A stretch of DNA of 64,000 nt, taken from assembly GCA_019240405.1 (NCBI GenBank), contig JAFAYL010000045.1:1-64000 (forward strand), given 5' to 3'. Made by a program: the position numbers and the translations under genes. This stretch comes from Acidobacteriaceae bacterium (lineage in GTDB: Bacteria > Acidobacteriota > Terriglobia > Bryobacterales > Bryobacteraceae). Positions 51,937 through 60,580 of this stretch are shown piece by piece. Position 1 is the stretch's first letter. Each line of letters opens with the position of its first letter. The notes beneath the pieces were generated by a model, which saw nothing but the letters and a program-made list of their open reading frames with translations, did no database searches and was not told the origin of the DNA.

Positions 51937-53475
51937 CTACTTAGCAATTTCGCCCGTGTGAGGATCCAGTATCAGAGTCGGAAGCTCGTGGTTGAACTGA
52001 AACATGTTCATGAGGGAACCGGCAATCGCGTCCGTCGAGCCTTCACCGATCCGCTCGCCCTTTAACCAGTTATCTTCGACGAAGCGAATAACCGACGCTT
52101 GGTCCGTCGTGGCGCTATCGACAAAGTTAGACTTGGCCCATGGCGAAATAACCAGCAGCGGCAAGCGAGGCCCGTACCCACACCGGCCTTGAAAGCCGCC
52201 CAAGGGATCCGCAGCGGTGCCGCAACTGTTCGGACCCGTCAAGGCATCTTGCGATGTGGCGGATTGATTCACGATAGGGCCCATTTGATGGTCGTACCAG
52301 CCGTCGGAATCGTCGTACAGAATCACGACCGCGGTACTGTTCCATTCGGGCGTCTTTTCAAGATGGTTGATTGTGTTGACCAAGAAAATCTGCTCGTCGA
52401 GCGGCGAGGAATAGCCGGCGTGTCCGTCTTGAGAGCGCTTCGCTTTCAGAAAGCTCACGGCGGGCATATTGTGCGAGTCGACCGCCTTGAAGAAGTCTGT
52501 GAGGTCGTATTGATGGTTCGCCTGATCCGAGTAGCCGATTTTTGATGTGCAACTTGGCGGCAGGTGGTGAATGTTGGCTGTTTGTTTGTAATACTCGAAC
52601 GGCTCGTGATGCGCGCTGTAATCGGTTTGCAGCACGCCGCCGAGGTTGGGAGTCTTCGAGGCGCACACAGCCTTACCGTTCGATGTTGATGAAGGAGCGA
52701 ATCCGCCCTGGAACCATCCCCATGTCAGGTCCGCGGCATTGAGCAGGTCGCCGATATTCTTACCGAGGATTGCCAACTGCTCCGGGCTGCCGCAGTCGTC
52801 ATAGTATGGATCCGGATCGTCGGTGACAGCCTTGTCCGCCACATCGCCTGAAATGTTGCCGGTTGTATGAGAGAAATCGACGGTTGCTGTTGAGCCTGAA
52901 ATCAGATTCAACGCGCCGACTGTAGACGGACCAAAGTTCGTGCCATACGAGTTGTCGTTAAGGGCAAAGTATTGAGCGTAGTTCCAAAGGGCTGTTACGG
53001 TGTTGCCATCGTAATAGCCCATAACCAGCCCCGTGCCTTTCCCGTAGTCCGGACATCCGGGACCTCCGGCTCCAGTATTCTCCGGGAACTTGTCCATAAG
53101 GCCCATATCGAAGGCCTTTTGCTCGGCGGTATAACCATGGTCCTGATCGCACGTGTAATTCTGCGACCTATCCAGTCGAAAGGGCTGCGTAGAGTTTGGA
53201 TTGTGATAGAGTAAACCGCCGTTCAGTCCGTTAACCGCCGGCAAATTAGTCACCTGCCGGGGCCAGAATTTCGGCTCACCCGAGGGATTCTTTGCGAACG
53301 GGTACGTCGCGAAATAGTGATCGAACGAAACATTCTCCTGGAATATAACCACGAGGTGTTTAATGGGCGTGGCAGTATCGGCGCTCTGCTCGGCCCTCGA
53401 GAGAGGAACAACACCGGAAAAGAGCAAGCAAACCGGGAGGGCCCACACGGTGCATGCCTTGAAAGTTTTGTGCAT
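51937..53475 (-). CDS. Secreted phosphoesterase (acid phosphatase/phospholipase C family)
   Basis: 512 residues. Signal peptide (CTVWALPVCLLFSGVVPLSR), then HLVVIFQENVSFDHYFATYP, the start of the PF04185 phosphoesterase domain, whose Asn/Thr-type nucleophile lies in this region. Further motifs: AVVILYDDSDGWYDHQM (metal ligands) and RLPLLVISPWAKSNFVD. Bacterial members include AcpA-like acid phosphatases and phospholipases C. The substrate is uncertain. Other genes with possible phosphate links are at 57.6-61.5 kb. Confidence 0.92.
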   Translation of the reverse strand: MHKTFKACTVWALPVCLLFSGVVPLSRAEQSADTATPIKHLVVIFQENVSFDHYFATYPFAKNPSGEPKFWPRQVTNLPAVNGLNGGLLYHNPNSTQPFRLDRSQNYTCDQDHGYTAEQKAFDMGLMDKFPENTGAGGPGCPDYGKGTGLVMGYYDGNTVTALWNYAQYFALNDNSYGTNFGPSTVGALNLISGSTATVDFSHTTGNISGDVADKAVTDDPDPYYDDCGSPEQLAILGKNIGDLLNAADLTWGWFQGGFAPSSTSNGKAVCASKTPNLGGVLQTDYSAHHEPFEYYKQTANIHHLPPSCTSKIGYSDQANHQYDLTDFFKAVDSHNMPAVSFLKAKRSQDGHAGYSSPLDEQIFLVNTINHLEKTPEWNSTAVVILYDDSDGWYDHQMGPIVNQSATSQDALTGPNSCGTAADPLGGFQGRCGYGPRLPLLVISPWAKSNFVDSATTDQASVIRFVEDNWLKGERIGEGSTDAIAGSLMNMFQFNHELPTLILDPHTGEIAK

Positions 53476-53657
53476 GACCCGTGATTACTTTGCTGCTGTT
53501 GCAATAGAATGACGAACGCGTGAGTAAGAGAAGAAACGCGCATTATGGCGACAGCCGGTGGCCCATTTCCGCGAGCTGACTAGAGTGTTGTAAGATCTGA
53601 AAGTTCATTCCTCGGCGATAGCAAGCGGTGCTTAGGGGAGGCCAGGAGCAAATCATT

Positions 53658-54014
53658 ATGGATCGAGCAGCCGTCCAGTATCTTTGTCACGAGGCAAGCG
53701 TGGCCACTACAAACGTTCGCGACGTCTTCCGCCAAAGAATTGCCCGACCAGAGGTATTGGATCGTTTCTGGTCCGTCCAAGATCATTTGGCGCGGTTAGT
53801 GGACGCGGCTTCCGATTATCCCGAGGAGGTCTTCGACGTTCTGAATCAGGAGTACTCGCATCTTTTGCGGGATATCATCGACCTACTCGTTTTCACGGCG
53901 GCGACGAGGATTGCTCATAATGCCGCGGTTAGCGCATCGTGCGAGTCTATCAACGATTTGCTCATGAGACTCGAGAGATTGAAGCCGTTACAAGCCGGCG
54001 CGGCTATTGCGTAG
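53658..54014 (+). CDS. Helical protein of unknown function
   Basis: 118 residues from ATG 53658, preceded by AGGAG eight bases upstream; GTG at 53628 is in frame but has no ribosome site. All-helical prediction (VQYLCHEASVATTNVRDVF, EEVFDVLNQEYSHLLRDIID, CESINDLLMRLERLKPLQAG). No signal peptide or known family recognised. Convergent with the HAD-HerA gene. Confidence 0.7.
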   Translation: MDRAAVQYLCHEASVATTNVRDVFRQRIARPEVLDRFWSVQDHLARLVDAASDYPEEVFDVLNQEYSHLLRDIIDLLVFTAATRIAHNAAVSASCESINDLLMRLERLKPLQAGAAIA

Positions 54015-54063
54015 CATGGAAGCGCAAAGCGGTGACAGAATATGTTCCCGGTTCTACGCTTCG

Positions 54064-55773
54064 CTAAGCCGGCGCGGTGTACTTTCGCGAAATCGCCTGC
54101 GTGACGCGCTCCCGGCTCTCTTTTTCGGGCAGTTCTTGATCTTGCTCGATGCGCTCTATCTCCTCTGCCAGCTCGGTGTCCTTCAGGCAGTGGCGGAGCC
54201 AATTTGAGTAGTCGCCCCGCTTGAGGTGAAACATCCATGTATCGGTGTCCACGCCCTTTGCAAGCTGAACAAATAAGTTGAGGTTCTGCGCGCGCAAATC
54301 AAGCTTGCCTTCTGGGCCGCGGAAATGAAACACGCGCTCCGGCTCAAGCTCTCCTTCGGCGTATTTGCGCTTGTGACGGTCGTGTTGCGTTCGTGAAGGT
54401 TCTACTTTTACAACTGGCAGCAGCCTGTTCCCATCGCGGAACCAGAGCAAGGCCTCTCCACGATCGAGATCGCGTTCCGGAGCGCGCGGGACCTCTTTCT
54501 CGGCCTTCATGGCGAATTCGGCCAGAGTTTTCGCGGGTTCGCGTCCCACCACAATGACGGTGTCCACTTTCTTCAAAGCGAGTGATGATACATGCCCGGG
54601 ATGGACGGTGATCAACATAAAGCTACTGAGTTCTCCCGCCAGCTCCGAGGAGGCGGGCGCCCACTCGGAAGGGAGAACATGGTGCGCTTCATCAATTACG
54701 AGCCAGTGCGGTCGGCCCGTTCGCACGCACAGCTCCTGGAGGGTTGTCATTACCGAGCTGAAGCAGTCGGGCCGGTCCGCGGCCGATACTGCCACCAGGT
54801 TGATCACAACCTGCGTTTGGGGTTCCTCGAGGACTTGAACGATTTCGTTCACGTACGGCGCATGCTTCTCATTACCAATGGTTCGAAAGCCCGGCAGGTT
54901 TTCGTAGTCGCCTTCGGGGTCGATGAGGCAGATTTGGTATTCGGCAGCGCTGATCCGCTCCAATAGTCCGGTGACTAGGGTCGACTTACCGCTTCCGGAT
55001 TGGCCGCAGACAAGGATGTTGCGGCCTTGATACGAGAAAGTAACGTTGCCTTCGTCCGTCTTGCCGAGAAGCAGACCGTTTTCGTCGGCAGCCGTATGCA
55101 AATCCGAAAGATCGTTCTGGACCAGCTTGTTAATTAGCTCCACCACTCCAGCGCCGCGGGCACCTTTCGTCACCAGCGAAGCTTTTTCCTTCAAGGACGG
55201 AATAGCATTCGCCACAGCAACCGAGCATTCGCAGCTCTCGAGAAAGGCATGGTCATTTTCTGCGTCTCCAATGCCCACGGCATTATGGCGGGACAGCTTG
55301 AGCTCCTGAAGCGCCTCACCCAGCCCGGTCATTTTGTTGACGCCAGACGGCAGGATCATGACCGCGTCTTTGTTGAAGATGATTTGGAGCTCCAGTCCGA
55401 AATCTCGAATGGCTTCCATCACCTTCCGTTCATGAGGCCGCCAGGTCGCGACGATCACTTCGCCGGCGCTCATGTTCGAGATTCCACGCTTTCGAAGATC
55501 GTCCATGAAACGCTCCGGCGGGCGCGGAGCGAGGGTTCGCTTTTCGCGCGTAGCCGGATTGTAGAGTAACGCGCCGTTCTCCGCGACGACACGCTCAAAG
55601 AGATCCAACCGAGAGAATACGGATTCTAAATCCGGCAGTTCTCGTCCGGTGACTAGGATCAGTTTGCGGCCAGAGTGAGCGAGGCGCTCGAGCGCGCGAA
55701 CGGTCTCGCCTTCGACGCGGCCGTCGGTCGCCAATGTGCCATCGTAATCACACGCGAGCACTACATAGCGCAT
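54064..55773 (-). CDS. HAD phosphatase - HerA/DUF87-type ATPase fusion
   Basis: 569 residues, three parts. Residues 1-225: Cof/sucrose-phosphatase-type HAD domain with VVLACDYDGTLATDG (nucleophile Asp and second Asp), LILVTGRELPDL, and VGIGDAENDHAFLESCECSVA. Residues ~250-450: ATPase with Walker A ILVCGQSGSGKSTLVTGLLE, LIDPEGDYENLPGF and Walker B WLVIDEAHHVLPSEW, as in HerA/DUF87 proteins. The last ~80 residues (FRGPEGKLDLRAQNLNLFVQ; FHLKRGDYSNWLRHCLKDTE) look like a DUF5752-type helical domain. All catalytic motifs seem intact. Function of the fusion unknown. Confidence 0.85.
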   Translation of the reverse strand: MRYVVLACDYDGTLATDGRVEGETVRALERLAHSGRKLILVTGRELPDLESVFSRLDLFERVVAENGALLYNPATREKRTLAPRPPERFMDDLRKRGISNMSAGEVIVATWRPHERKVMEAIRDFGLELQIIFNKDAVMILPSGVNKMTGLGEALQELKLSRHNAVGIGDAENDHAFLESCECSVAVANAIPSLKEKASLVTKGARGAGVVELINKLVQNDLSDLHTAADENGLLLGKTDEGNVTFSYQGRNILVCGQSGSGKSTLVTGLLERISAAEYQICLIDPEGDYENLPGFRTIGNEKHAPYVNEIVQVLEEPQTQVVINLVAVSAADRPDCFSSVMTTLQELCVRTGRPHWLVIDEAHHVLPSEWAPASSELAGELSSFMLITVHPGHVSSLALKKVDTVIVVGREPAKTLAEFAMKAEKEVPRAPERDLDRGEALLWFRDGNRLLPVVKVEPSRTQHDRHKRKYAEGELEPERVFHFRGPEGKLDLRAQNLNLFVQLAKGVDTDTWMFHLKRGDYSNWLRHCLKDTELAEEIERIEQDQELPEKESRERVTQAISRKYTAPA

Positions 55774-55847
55774 TCTTTACGACCGTGCGCTCTGCTCATC
55801 GAGAACATGCCGGCAGGCGGAGACCGCATCGCCCGCGTGGAAAAGCT

Positions 55848-57530
55848 CTAGTGCGCCGGTGGCGAGAGTTGAAAAACAATCGGATTGATGGGGAGCGCCG
55901 ATTCTTGATAACCTGCCGCGGTGCCGTCAAGGCTCATCCAGTATGAAGCCGCTGAAGGCCGCCAGATGTCGTAGCTGGCTACGCCGTCCCCGAGAAAGTC
56001 TCCGGTAACGGGAACATCGCCAAAAGCTCCCCACTGGACGGTTATTGGCGCGTTGGGATTACTGCTCGGGGTGACGTACCAAGTTCCGGTCCCTGACCGC
56101 CATACTGCGAAATCGGACTTGCCGTCGCCATCGTAATCGCCCGGGACTGGAATATCGCCGCTAGCTCCCCACTGCCAGGTGATTGGGGTCGTGCTGTTGT
56201 TTGGAAGCACGTACCATGTGCCATCGGCGGGGCGCCAGATGGCGTAATCAGCAAGCGGGAGTCCAGTTGTGGAGCTTGTGCTTCCGCTGTAGTGGCCAGT
56301 AACAGGAATATCTCCGGAAGCTCCCCAGGGCTGACCAAAGGGACTCCCAGGATTGCTGCTTGGAATTATGTACCAGGTGCCATCAGCAGGACGCCAAATG
56401 GCGAGATCGGTTTTCCCGTCCCCGTCATAATCGCCGGAAACGGGCACGTCGCCGGGCAAGCCCCAAGGCTGCGTAATCGGTTGGCCTGGAGCACTGCTTA
56501 AAACGATATACCAAATGCCGGCGTTCGCAGGTTCCCCGGTGTTCCCAGCAGTCAGGCTCCAGAGAGCAAAATCTTGAATCCCATCACCGTCGTAATCGCC
56601 ATCCACCCGAACCCAAACTGCATCTGTGATACCAAGGTTGGACACTTGCAACAGTGGCGCAAACGCGACAAGAGAAGTGGGGGAACTGCATTGGAGCGTA
56701 TAGAATGTGGTGGGACTTGAACTCGGGATAATGTACAACAATTGATCGGACGACCGCCAGATCACGAAGTCCGCTATAGAATCTCCGTCGAAATCAAACG
56801 CCCCAATAGGAACATCTCCCGGCGCGCCCCATTGTTGAACGATGGGCGAGGATGTGTTCGGGGCGCCGGCTGTTCCGCTCAAAGTGACGTACCAATTTCC
56901 CTCTGAGGGTCGATAAACGGCGTAGTCGATTTGGCCATCACCGTTGTAATCGCCCGGCACGGGAATGTCCCCCGGCGAACCCCACTGGAAGGTTATTGGC
57001 ATGGATGGATTGCTGCTGGGAATGACGTACCAAGTGCCGTTCGAAGGACGCCAGACGGCGTAATCTGTCAGTCCGTCGCCGTCGTAGTCACCCGGTACCG
57101 GGATGTCCCCCGCCGCTCCCCATTGCACGGCTGGTAGCTGAGTTCCCGAGGTGGTTGAAAGGACGTACCATGTGCCGTTCGAGGGCCGCCATACCGCGTA
57201 ATCTGTTTGGGCGGGGTTATCGTAATTGCCTGCCACCGGAACGTCGCCGGGATTACCCCACGGCACGCTGGTCGGCGCACCTGGGCTGCTGGTCGGATCG
57301 ACATACCAAACGCCCGTGGTGGGCCGCCAGAAGGCCTCATCGACCAGCCCATCTGCATCGAAATCGCCGTTCACACGAATGTCGCCAGCCTGTGCGCCGA
57401 AGCTGGTCGGTCCTTGGGCAAAGAGAGTTAACCCCGAAAGGATGCCGCCGAGGAAAACGAGAGCAAGATGCTTCGCTACGGATTTTGTGGCAAAGAGCGA
57501 ACTGGCTGACGTTATCTTTAGCTGCGTCAT
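55848..57530 (-). CDS. Secreted FG-GAP/VCBS-like repeat protein
   Basis: 560 residues. ATG 57530 follows GAAGGAG by five bases. Long signal region (KHLALVFLGGILSGLTLFAQ), then about ten repeats of ~48 residues: a WGAPGDIPVPGDYDGDG loop, an AVWRPSNGTWYV strand and a variable Ser/Pro-rich link (IPSSNPSMPITFQ). The Asp-rich DxDGDG loops are calcium-binding-like. Probably a secreted beta-propeller or rod. Paralogue of the partial gene at 1-465. Confidence 0.9.
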   Translation of the reverse strand: MTQLKITSASSLFATKSVAKHLALVFLGGILSGLTLFAQGPTSFGAQAGDIRVNGDFDADGLVDEAFWRPTTGVWYVDPTSSPGAPTSVPWGNPGDVPVAGNYDNPAQTDYAVWRPSNGTWYVLSTTSGTQLPAVQWGAAGDIPVPGDYDGDGLTDYAVWRPSNGTWYVIPSSNPSMPITFQWGSPGDIPVPGDYNGDGQIDYAVYRPSEGNWYVTLSGTAGAPNTSSPIVQQWGAPGDVPIGAFDFDGDSIADFVIWRSSDQLLYIIPSSSPTTFYTLQCSSPTSLVAFAPLLQVSNLGITDAVWVRVDGDYDGDGIQDFALWSLTAGNTGEPANAGIWYIVLSSAPGQPITQPWGLPGDVPVSGDYDGDGKTDLAIWRPADGTWYIIPSSNPGSPFGQPWGASGDIPVTGHYSGSTSSTTGLPLADYAIWRPADGTWYVLPNNSTTPITWQWGASGDIPVPGDYDGDGKSDFAVWRSGTGTWYVTPSSNPNAPITVQWGAFGDVPVTGDFLGDGVASYDIWRPSAASYWMSLDGTAAGYQESALPINPIVFQLSPPAH

Positions 57531-57567
57531 GAGAACTCCTTCTAATTTTGTTTTTGAGTTCGATCGA

Positions 57568-57710
57568 TGACTTTAAAAGTCACCTTACGTTATTCAATTT
57601 TTGTCACGAGCAGATGACATCTTGATGACGATCTAAATTCCGCAGGCCGCTCGCAAGACCAAGACTGGGCAACAGCCGATTTACAGAACATTCATCGCGT
57701 TCTCATCGCG
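57568..57710. promoter_or_regulatory. Palindrome and 11-bp-spaced direct repeats (possible Pho boxes)
   Basis: TGACTTTAAAAGTCA (57568-57582) is a perfect 15-bp palindrome. On the minus strand GTCATC-AAGAT-GTCATC (about 57614-57629) repeats with an 11-bp period and matches 13 of 18 positions of the E. coli Pho box by my alignment. CATCGCG is repeated 11 bp apart at 57693 and 57704 on the plus strand. The gap lies between the divergent FG-GAP-like and HAF genes. OmpR/PhoB-type regulators bind such repeats; the assignment is inference. Confidence 0.4.
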
Positions 57711-57781
57711 CCATCATTTACCGGGCCTAACCTGCATCACGGACTGGAGTCCGGCAGGAAAACACACGGAGGCAATGTGAC

Positions 57782-58867
57782 ATGGAAAAATTTGGCAGCT
57801 TAGCGGTGACCCTAGCCACTGCTTTAGTTTTGAGCCCACTCCTCATGGCGCAACGAGCAGGCGCGAGTAACAACGGCCCCGAAGACTTGGGGACTTTAGG
57901 AGGGAGCTCCAGCGTTGCGAATGGAATTAATTCTGAAGGCGTCGTGGTGGGATCGGCAGCGATTACCGGCGATGCAGCTTATCACGCTTTTGCAAAGGAG
58001 AAACAGAAGACAGGCTTAATCGATCTTGGAACACTCAGTGGTGGAAGCAACAGTTCGGCCGCCGGGATCAATCATTCCAACGTCGTGGTGGGGACGTCTG
58101 ACTTTGCCGATCCCGTCTACGGCATTGTCCAGCATGCGTTTGTTTATTCAGATGGCGAAATGAAGGACCTCGGTACGCTCGGCGGAAGCAGCTCGCAGGG
58201 CAATGCTCTGAATGGTGACGGTGTCGCGGTGGGCTTCTCGTTGTTATCGGACGAAGCAACGACTCACGCGTTTTATTCGGATCCGATTACCGGGCAGCTC
58301 GCGGATCTCGGCGCATTAAAGGGCGGGACTAACAGTCAGGCCTGGGGTATAGATGGAAAAGGCCGAGTTTCCGGCACGTCCGAAACAGGCCAAACCGATC
58401 AGTTCGGCGCGCCTATTTCGGATGCCGTTCTGTGGGACACAAGCCACAACATCCACGATCTTGGAACGCTTGGCGGATCGTTCGCCCAGGCCAATGCGAT
58501 TGATGAGTGCGGAACTGTCGTAGGATTCTCAACCACATCGGCCAATCCAACCACTAGCAGCACTCACGCATTTGTCTATTCGAACGGAAAAATGACTGAC
58601 ATCGGAACGCTTGGCGGTTCTTTCGCCGAGGCGACAGCAGTGATTGGATGCGAGATCGTGGTGGGATTTTCGAACACCACGGGTGACGCGGACGTTCACG
58701 CGTTCGGGTGGACGAAAAAGACGGGAATGGTGGACCTGAACAAGTATCTGCCCGCCAACTCGGGTTGGGATCTCCAATCTGCGAACGGCATTAGCCGGGC
58801 TGGGGTGGCTGGTGGCGGTGTCCACAACGGCAACGATCGCGGCTACGTTTGGTTTTTCGAACGGTAG
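57782..58867 (+). CDS. Secreted HAF-repeat protein
   Basis: 361 residues, GGAGG ribosome site. Signal peptide (LAVTLATALVLSPLLMAQ), then repeats of the HAF family: DLGTLGGSSSVANGINSEG, DLGTLSGGSNSSAAGINHSN, DLGTLGGSSSQGNALNGDG, DLGTLGGSFAQANAIDECG, DIGTLGGSFAEATAVIGCE, each followed by a VVGxS/GxS strand and HAF-type (HAFVYSxGxM) segment. Extracellular, no known activity. First of three plus-strand secreted-protein genes. Confidence 0.92.
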   Translation: MEKFGSLAVTLATALVLSPLLMAQRAGASNNGPEDLGTLGGSSSVANGINSEGVVVGSAAITGDAAYHAFAKEKQKTGLIDLGTLSGGSNSSAAGINHSNVVVGTSDFADPVYGIVQHAFVYSDGEMKDLGTLGGSSSQGNALNGDGVAVGFSLLSDEATTHAFYSDPITGQLADLGALKGGTNSQAWGIDGKGRVSGTSETGQTDQFGAPISDAVLWDTSHNIHDLGTLGGSFAQANAIDECGTVVGFSTTSANPTTSSTHAFVYSNGKMTDIGTLGGSFAEATAVIGCEIVVGFSNTTGDADVHAFGWTKKTGMVDLNKYLPANSGWDLQSANGISRAGVAGGGVHNGNDRGYVWFFER

Positions 58868-58917
58868 AGCGAAAGAAAGGGATTGGACCAAGAAATTTAT
58901 TGGAAAGGAAAATGCAG

Positions 58918-60510
58918 ATGAAAAACTTTAGTTTGGTATTCGCAAGTGCGCTGGCAGCGCTCGCTGTTACGCCGTTAGCCAGCGCGACGACGGTTGAGGT
59001 TCTCGGAGCGGGATCTTCAGCCATGTGGCAGACCGCCGCAATCGGGGCCTGGAAGCAACTAGCGGGAAGCGGCGCCCAGCACTACACGGTCAAAGGGAAA
59101 TGCCCTTCGACCGGATCTACTAACTGCGCTCAGCTTCACGATCTCCGCAGCGCCTCCATCCTCCCCGAGGGAGGAAATCTGTGGGTTGTTTGGAGCGCGG
59201 ATCAAAGCAAAGTTTGGGGCTACCTTTCGGTCGATTCAGTCGTTGGGAATCGATCGTTTTTCGCATCGCCAAGGGTGCAACTGCAAGTATCTTCTTTAAC
59301 TGAGTCGACTGCAGGACAGCAATTGATCTCATCAAGTTTGTGGGGCAGCGATGCTGCTGCTCTTCCGGCAGCGGTTTACAACGCTATCAATAATGCTTCC
59401 GTTACGACGGCATTCACTGATATTCGTCCCGAAGATGCAAAATTCGCGCAATCGCGCGCTGTTAGCCCACTGGACACCTCTACTTATAGCGGCCTGGGAT
59501 ACGGCACCAGCGCTAATCAATTGATCGGAACTCAGATTTTCAGCGCCTTTTCAAAAGCCGTAGCCAATCCGGTCGCGTTCAACATCAGTGGATCTGATCC
59601 TTTTACAGGACAACCGGTCAAGGCTTACACAACCATTTCGGTGGGCGCTTCTCCGATCGTGTTTATCATTAATCGCACAAATTCCCACGGGCTCGGTAAT
59701 GGCGCTGTGAAAAACATTGAGCTCGCAAATGTGCAGGATCTCTATAACGGAACCGAGTGTAACGGCGTGGAGTTCGGCAGTGGTGCTCCGAACGTGCCAG
59801 TGAAAGTGATTTTGCGCGAGCCTCTATCGGGAACGATGAACACCACCGAGTTCACAAATTTCCGGCTGCGTTCAACTCCCAATAATTCCCAGGAAGTGGG
59901 TGTCGATCCTCCCGCGGGCGGTGACAATAACCCACTGAATAAGCCGTGCAACGCAGGCGGCGGCTCGCGCGAGCGCGCTATCGGCACTGGCGAAGTGGTC
60001 AATACTGCTGTTTTAAATACAGCCGATTCCATTGGTTATGCATTCTTCGGATACGGCAACTTTTCCAAGATTGCAGGTACCCCGAGCTATGGTTACGTAA
60101 CATTGAACGGAGTGGATCCCATTCAGCACAGCTATACGAATGGCGAGCTGCCAACATGCACGGCGCCGTGCCCAGTCACGCCCGGCTCGAGCTTTCCAAA
60201 TCTGCGCGGCGGGACATATCGCTCGTGGTCTGTTCTGCGGGTCGTAACAGATTCCGCGGGCGCGAACCTGACGAACACTCAGGCGCTAGTCACAGCGATG
60301 CAGGAAAACATCAACAGCACTGTCCCTGACTGGGTGCCGTTTGCGGCCGTTGGAGGCGATCCGGGACTAAAGCTCTACCGGTCGCACTACACACAGTCCG
60401 GAGTGGCCCCGAATAACGGGCTCGGGGGTCAGAAAGAGTCTGGCGGCGATGTGGGCGGATGTATCGAGCACGTTGGGCCTCCTCCCGGCGTTCTCAACTG
60501 TCACCAGTAA
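58918..60510 (+). CDS. PstS-like periplasmic substrate-binding protein
   Basis: 530 residues from ATG 58918, nine bases after AAGGA (ATG 58912 also possible). Signal peptide (FSLVFASALAALAVTPLASA). TTVEVLGAGSSAMWQTAAIG resembles the beginning of phosphate-binding PstS proteins, and later parts (VGASPIVFIINRTN, NVQDLYNGTECNG, GTGEVVNTAVLNTADSIGYA) follow the PBP-II fold of COG0226. It is longer than PstS (about 320-350 residues). Phosphate specificity is inference. No pstCAB nearby. An intrinsic terminator follows. Confidence 0.8.
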   Translation: MKNFSLVFASALAALAVTPLASATTVEVLGAGSSAMWQTAAIGAWKQLAGSGAQHYTVKGKCPSTGSTNCAQLHDLRSASILPEGGNLWVVWSADQSKVWGYLSVDSVVGNRSFFASPRVQLQVSSLTESTAGQQLISSSLWGSDAAALPAAVYNAINNASVTTAFTDIRPEDAKFAQSRAVSPLDTSTYSGLGYGTSANQLIGTQIFSAFSKAVANPVAFNISGSDPFTGQPVKAYTTISVGASPIVFIINRTNSHGLGNGAVKNIELANVQDLYNGTECNGVEFGSGAPNVPVKVILREPLSGTMNTTEFTNFRLRSTPNNSQEVGVDPPAGGDNNPLNKPCNAGGGSRERAIGTGEVVNTAVLNTADSIGYAFFGYGNFSKIAGTPSYGYVTLNGVDPIQHSYTNGELPTCTAPCPVTPGSSFPNLRGGTYRSWSVLRVVTDSAGANLTNTQALVTAMQENINSTVPDWVPFAAVGGDPGLKLYRSHYTQSGVAPNNGLGGQKESGGDVGGCIEHVGPPPGVLNCHQ

Positions 60511-60535
60511 TCACCCACTTGGCTTATCTCACACC

Positions 60536-60576
60536 GGAGGCAGACCGCCGATAAGGCGACCTGCCTCCCCTTTTTT
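60536..60576 (+). terminator. Rho-independent terminator after the PstS-like gene
   Basis: GGAGGCAG (60536-60543) pairs perfectly with CTGCCTCC (60561-60568) around a 17-nt loop, then CC and six T residues. It ends only five bases before the ATG of the next gene. Confidence 0.8.
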
Positions 60577-60580
60577 GTCG

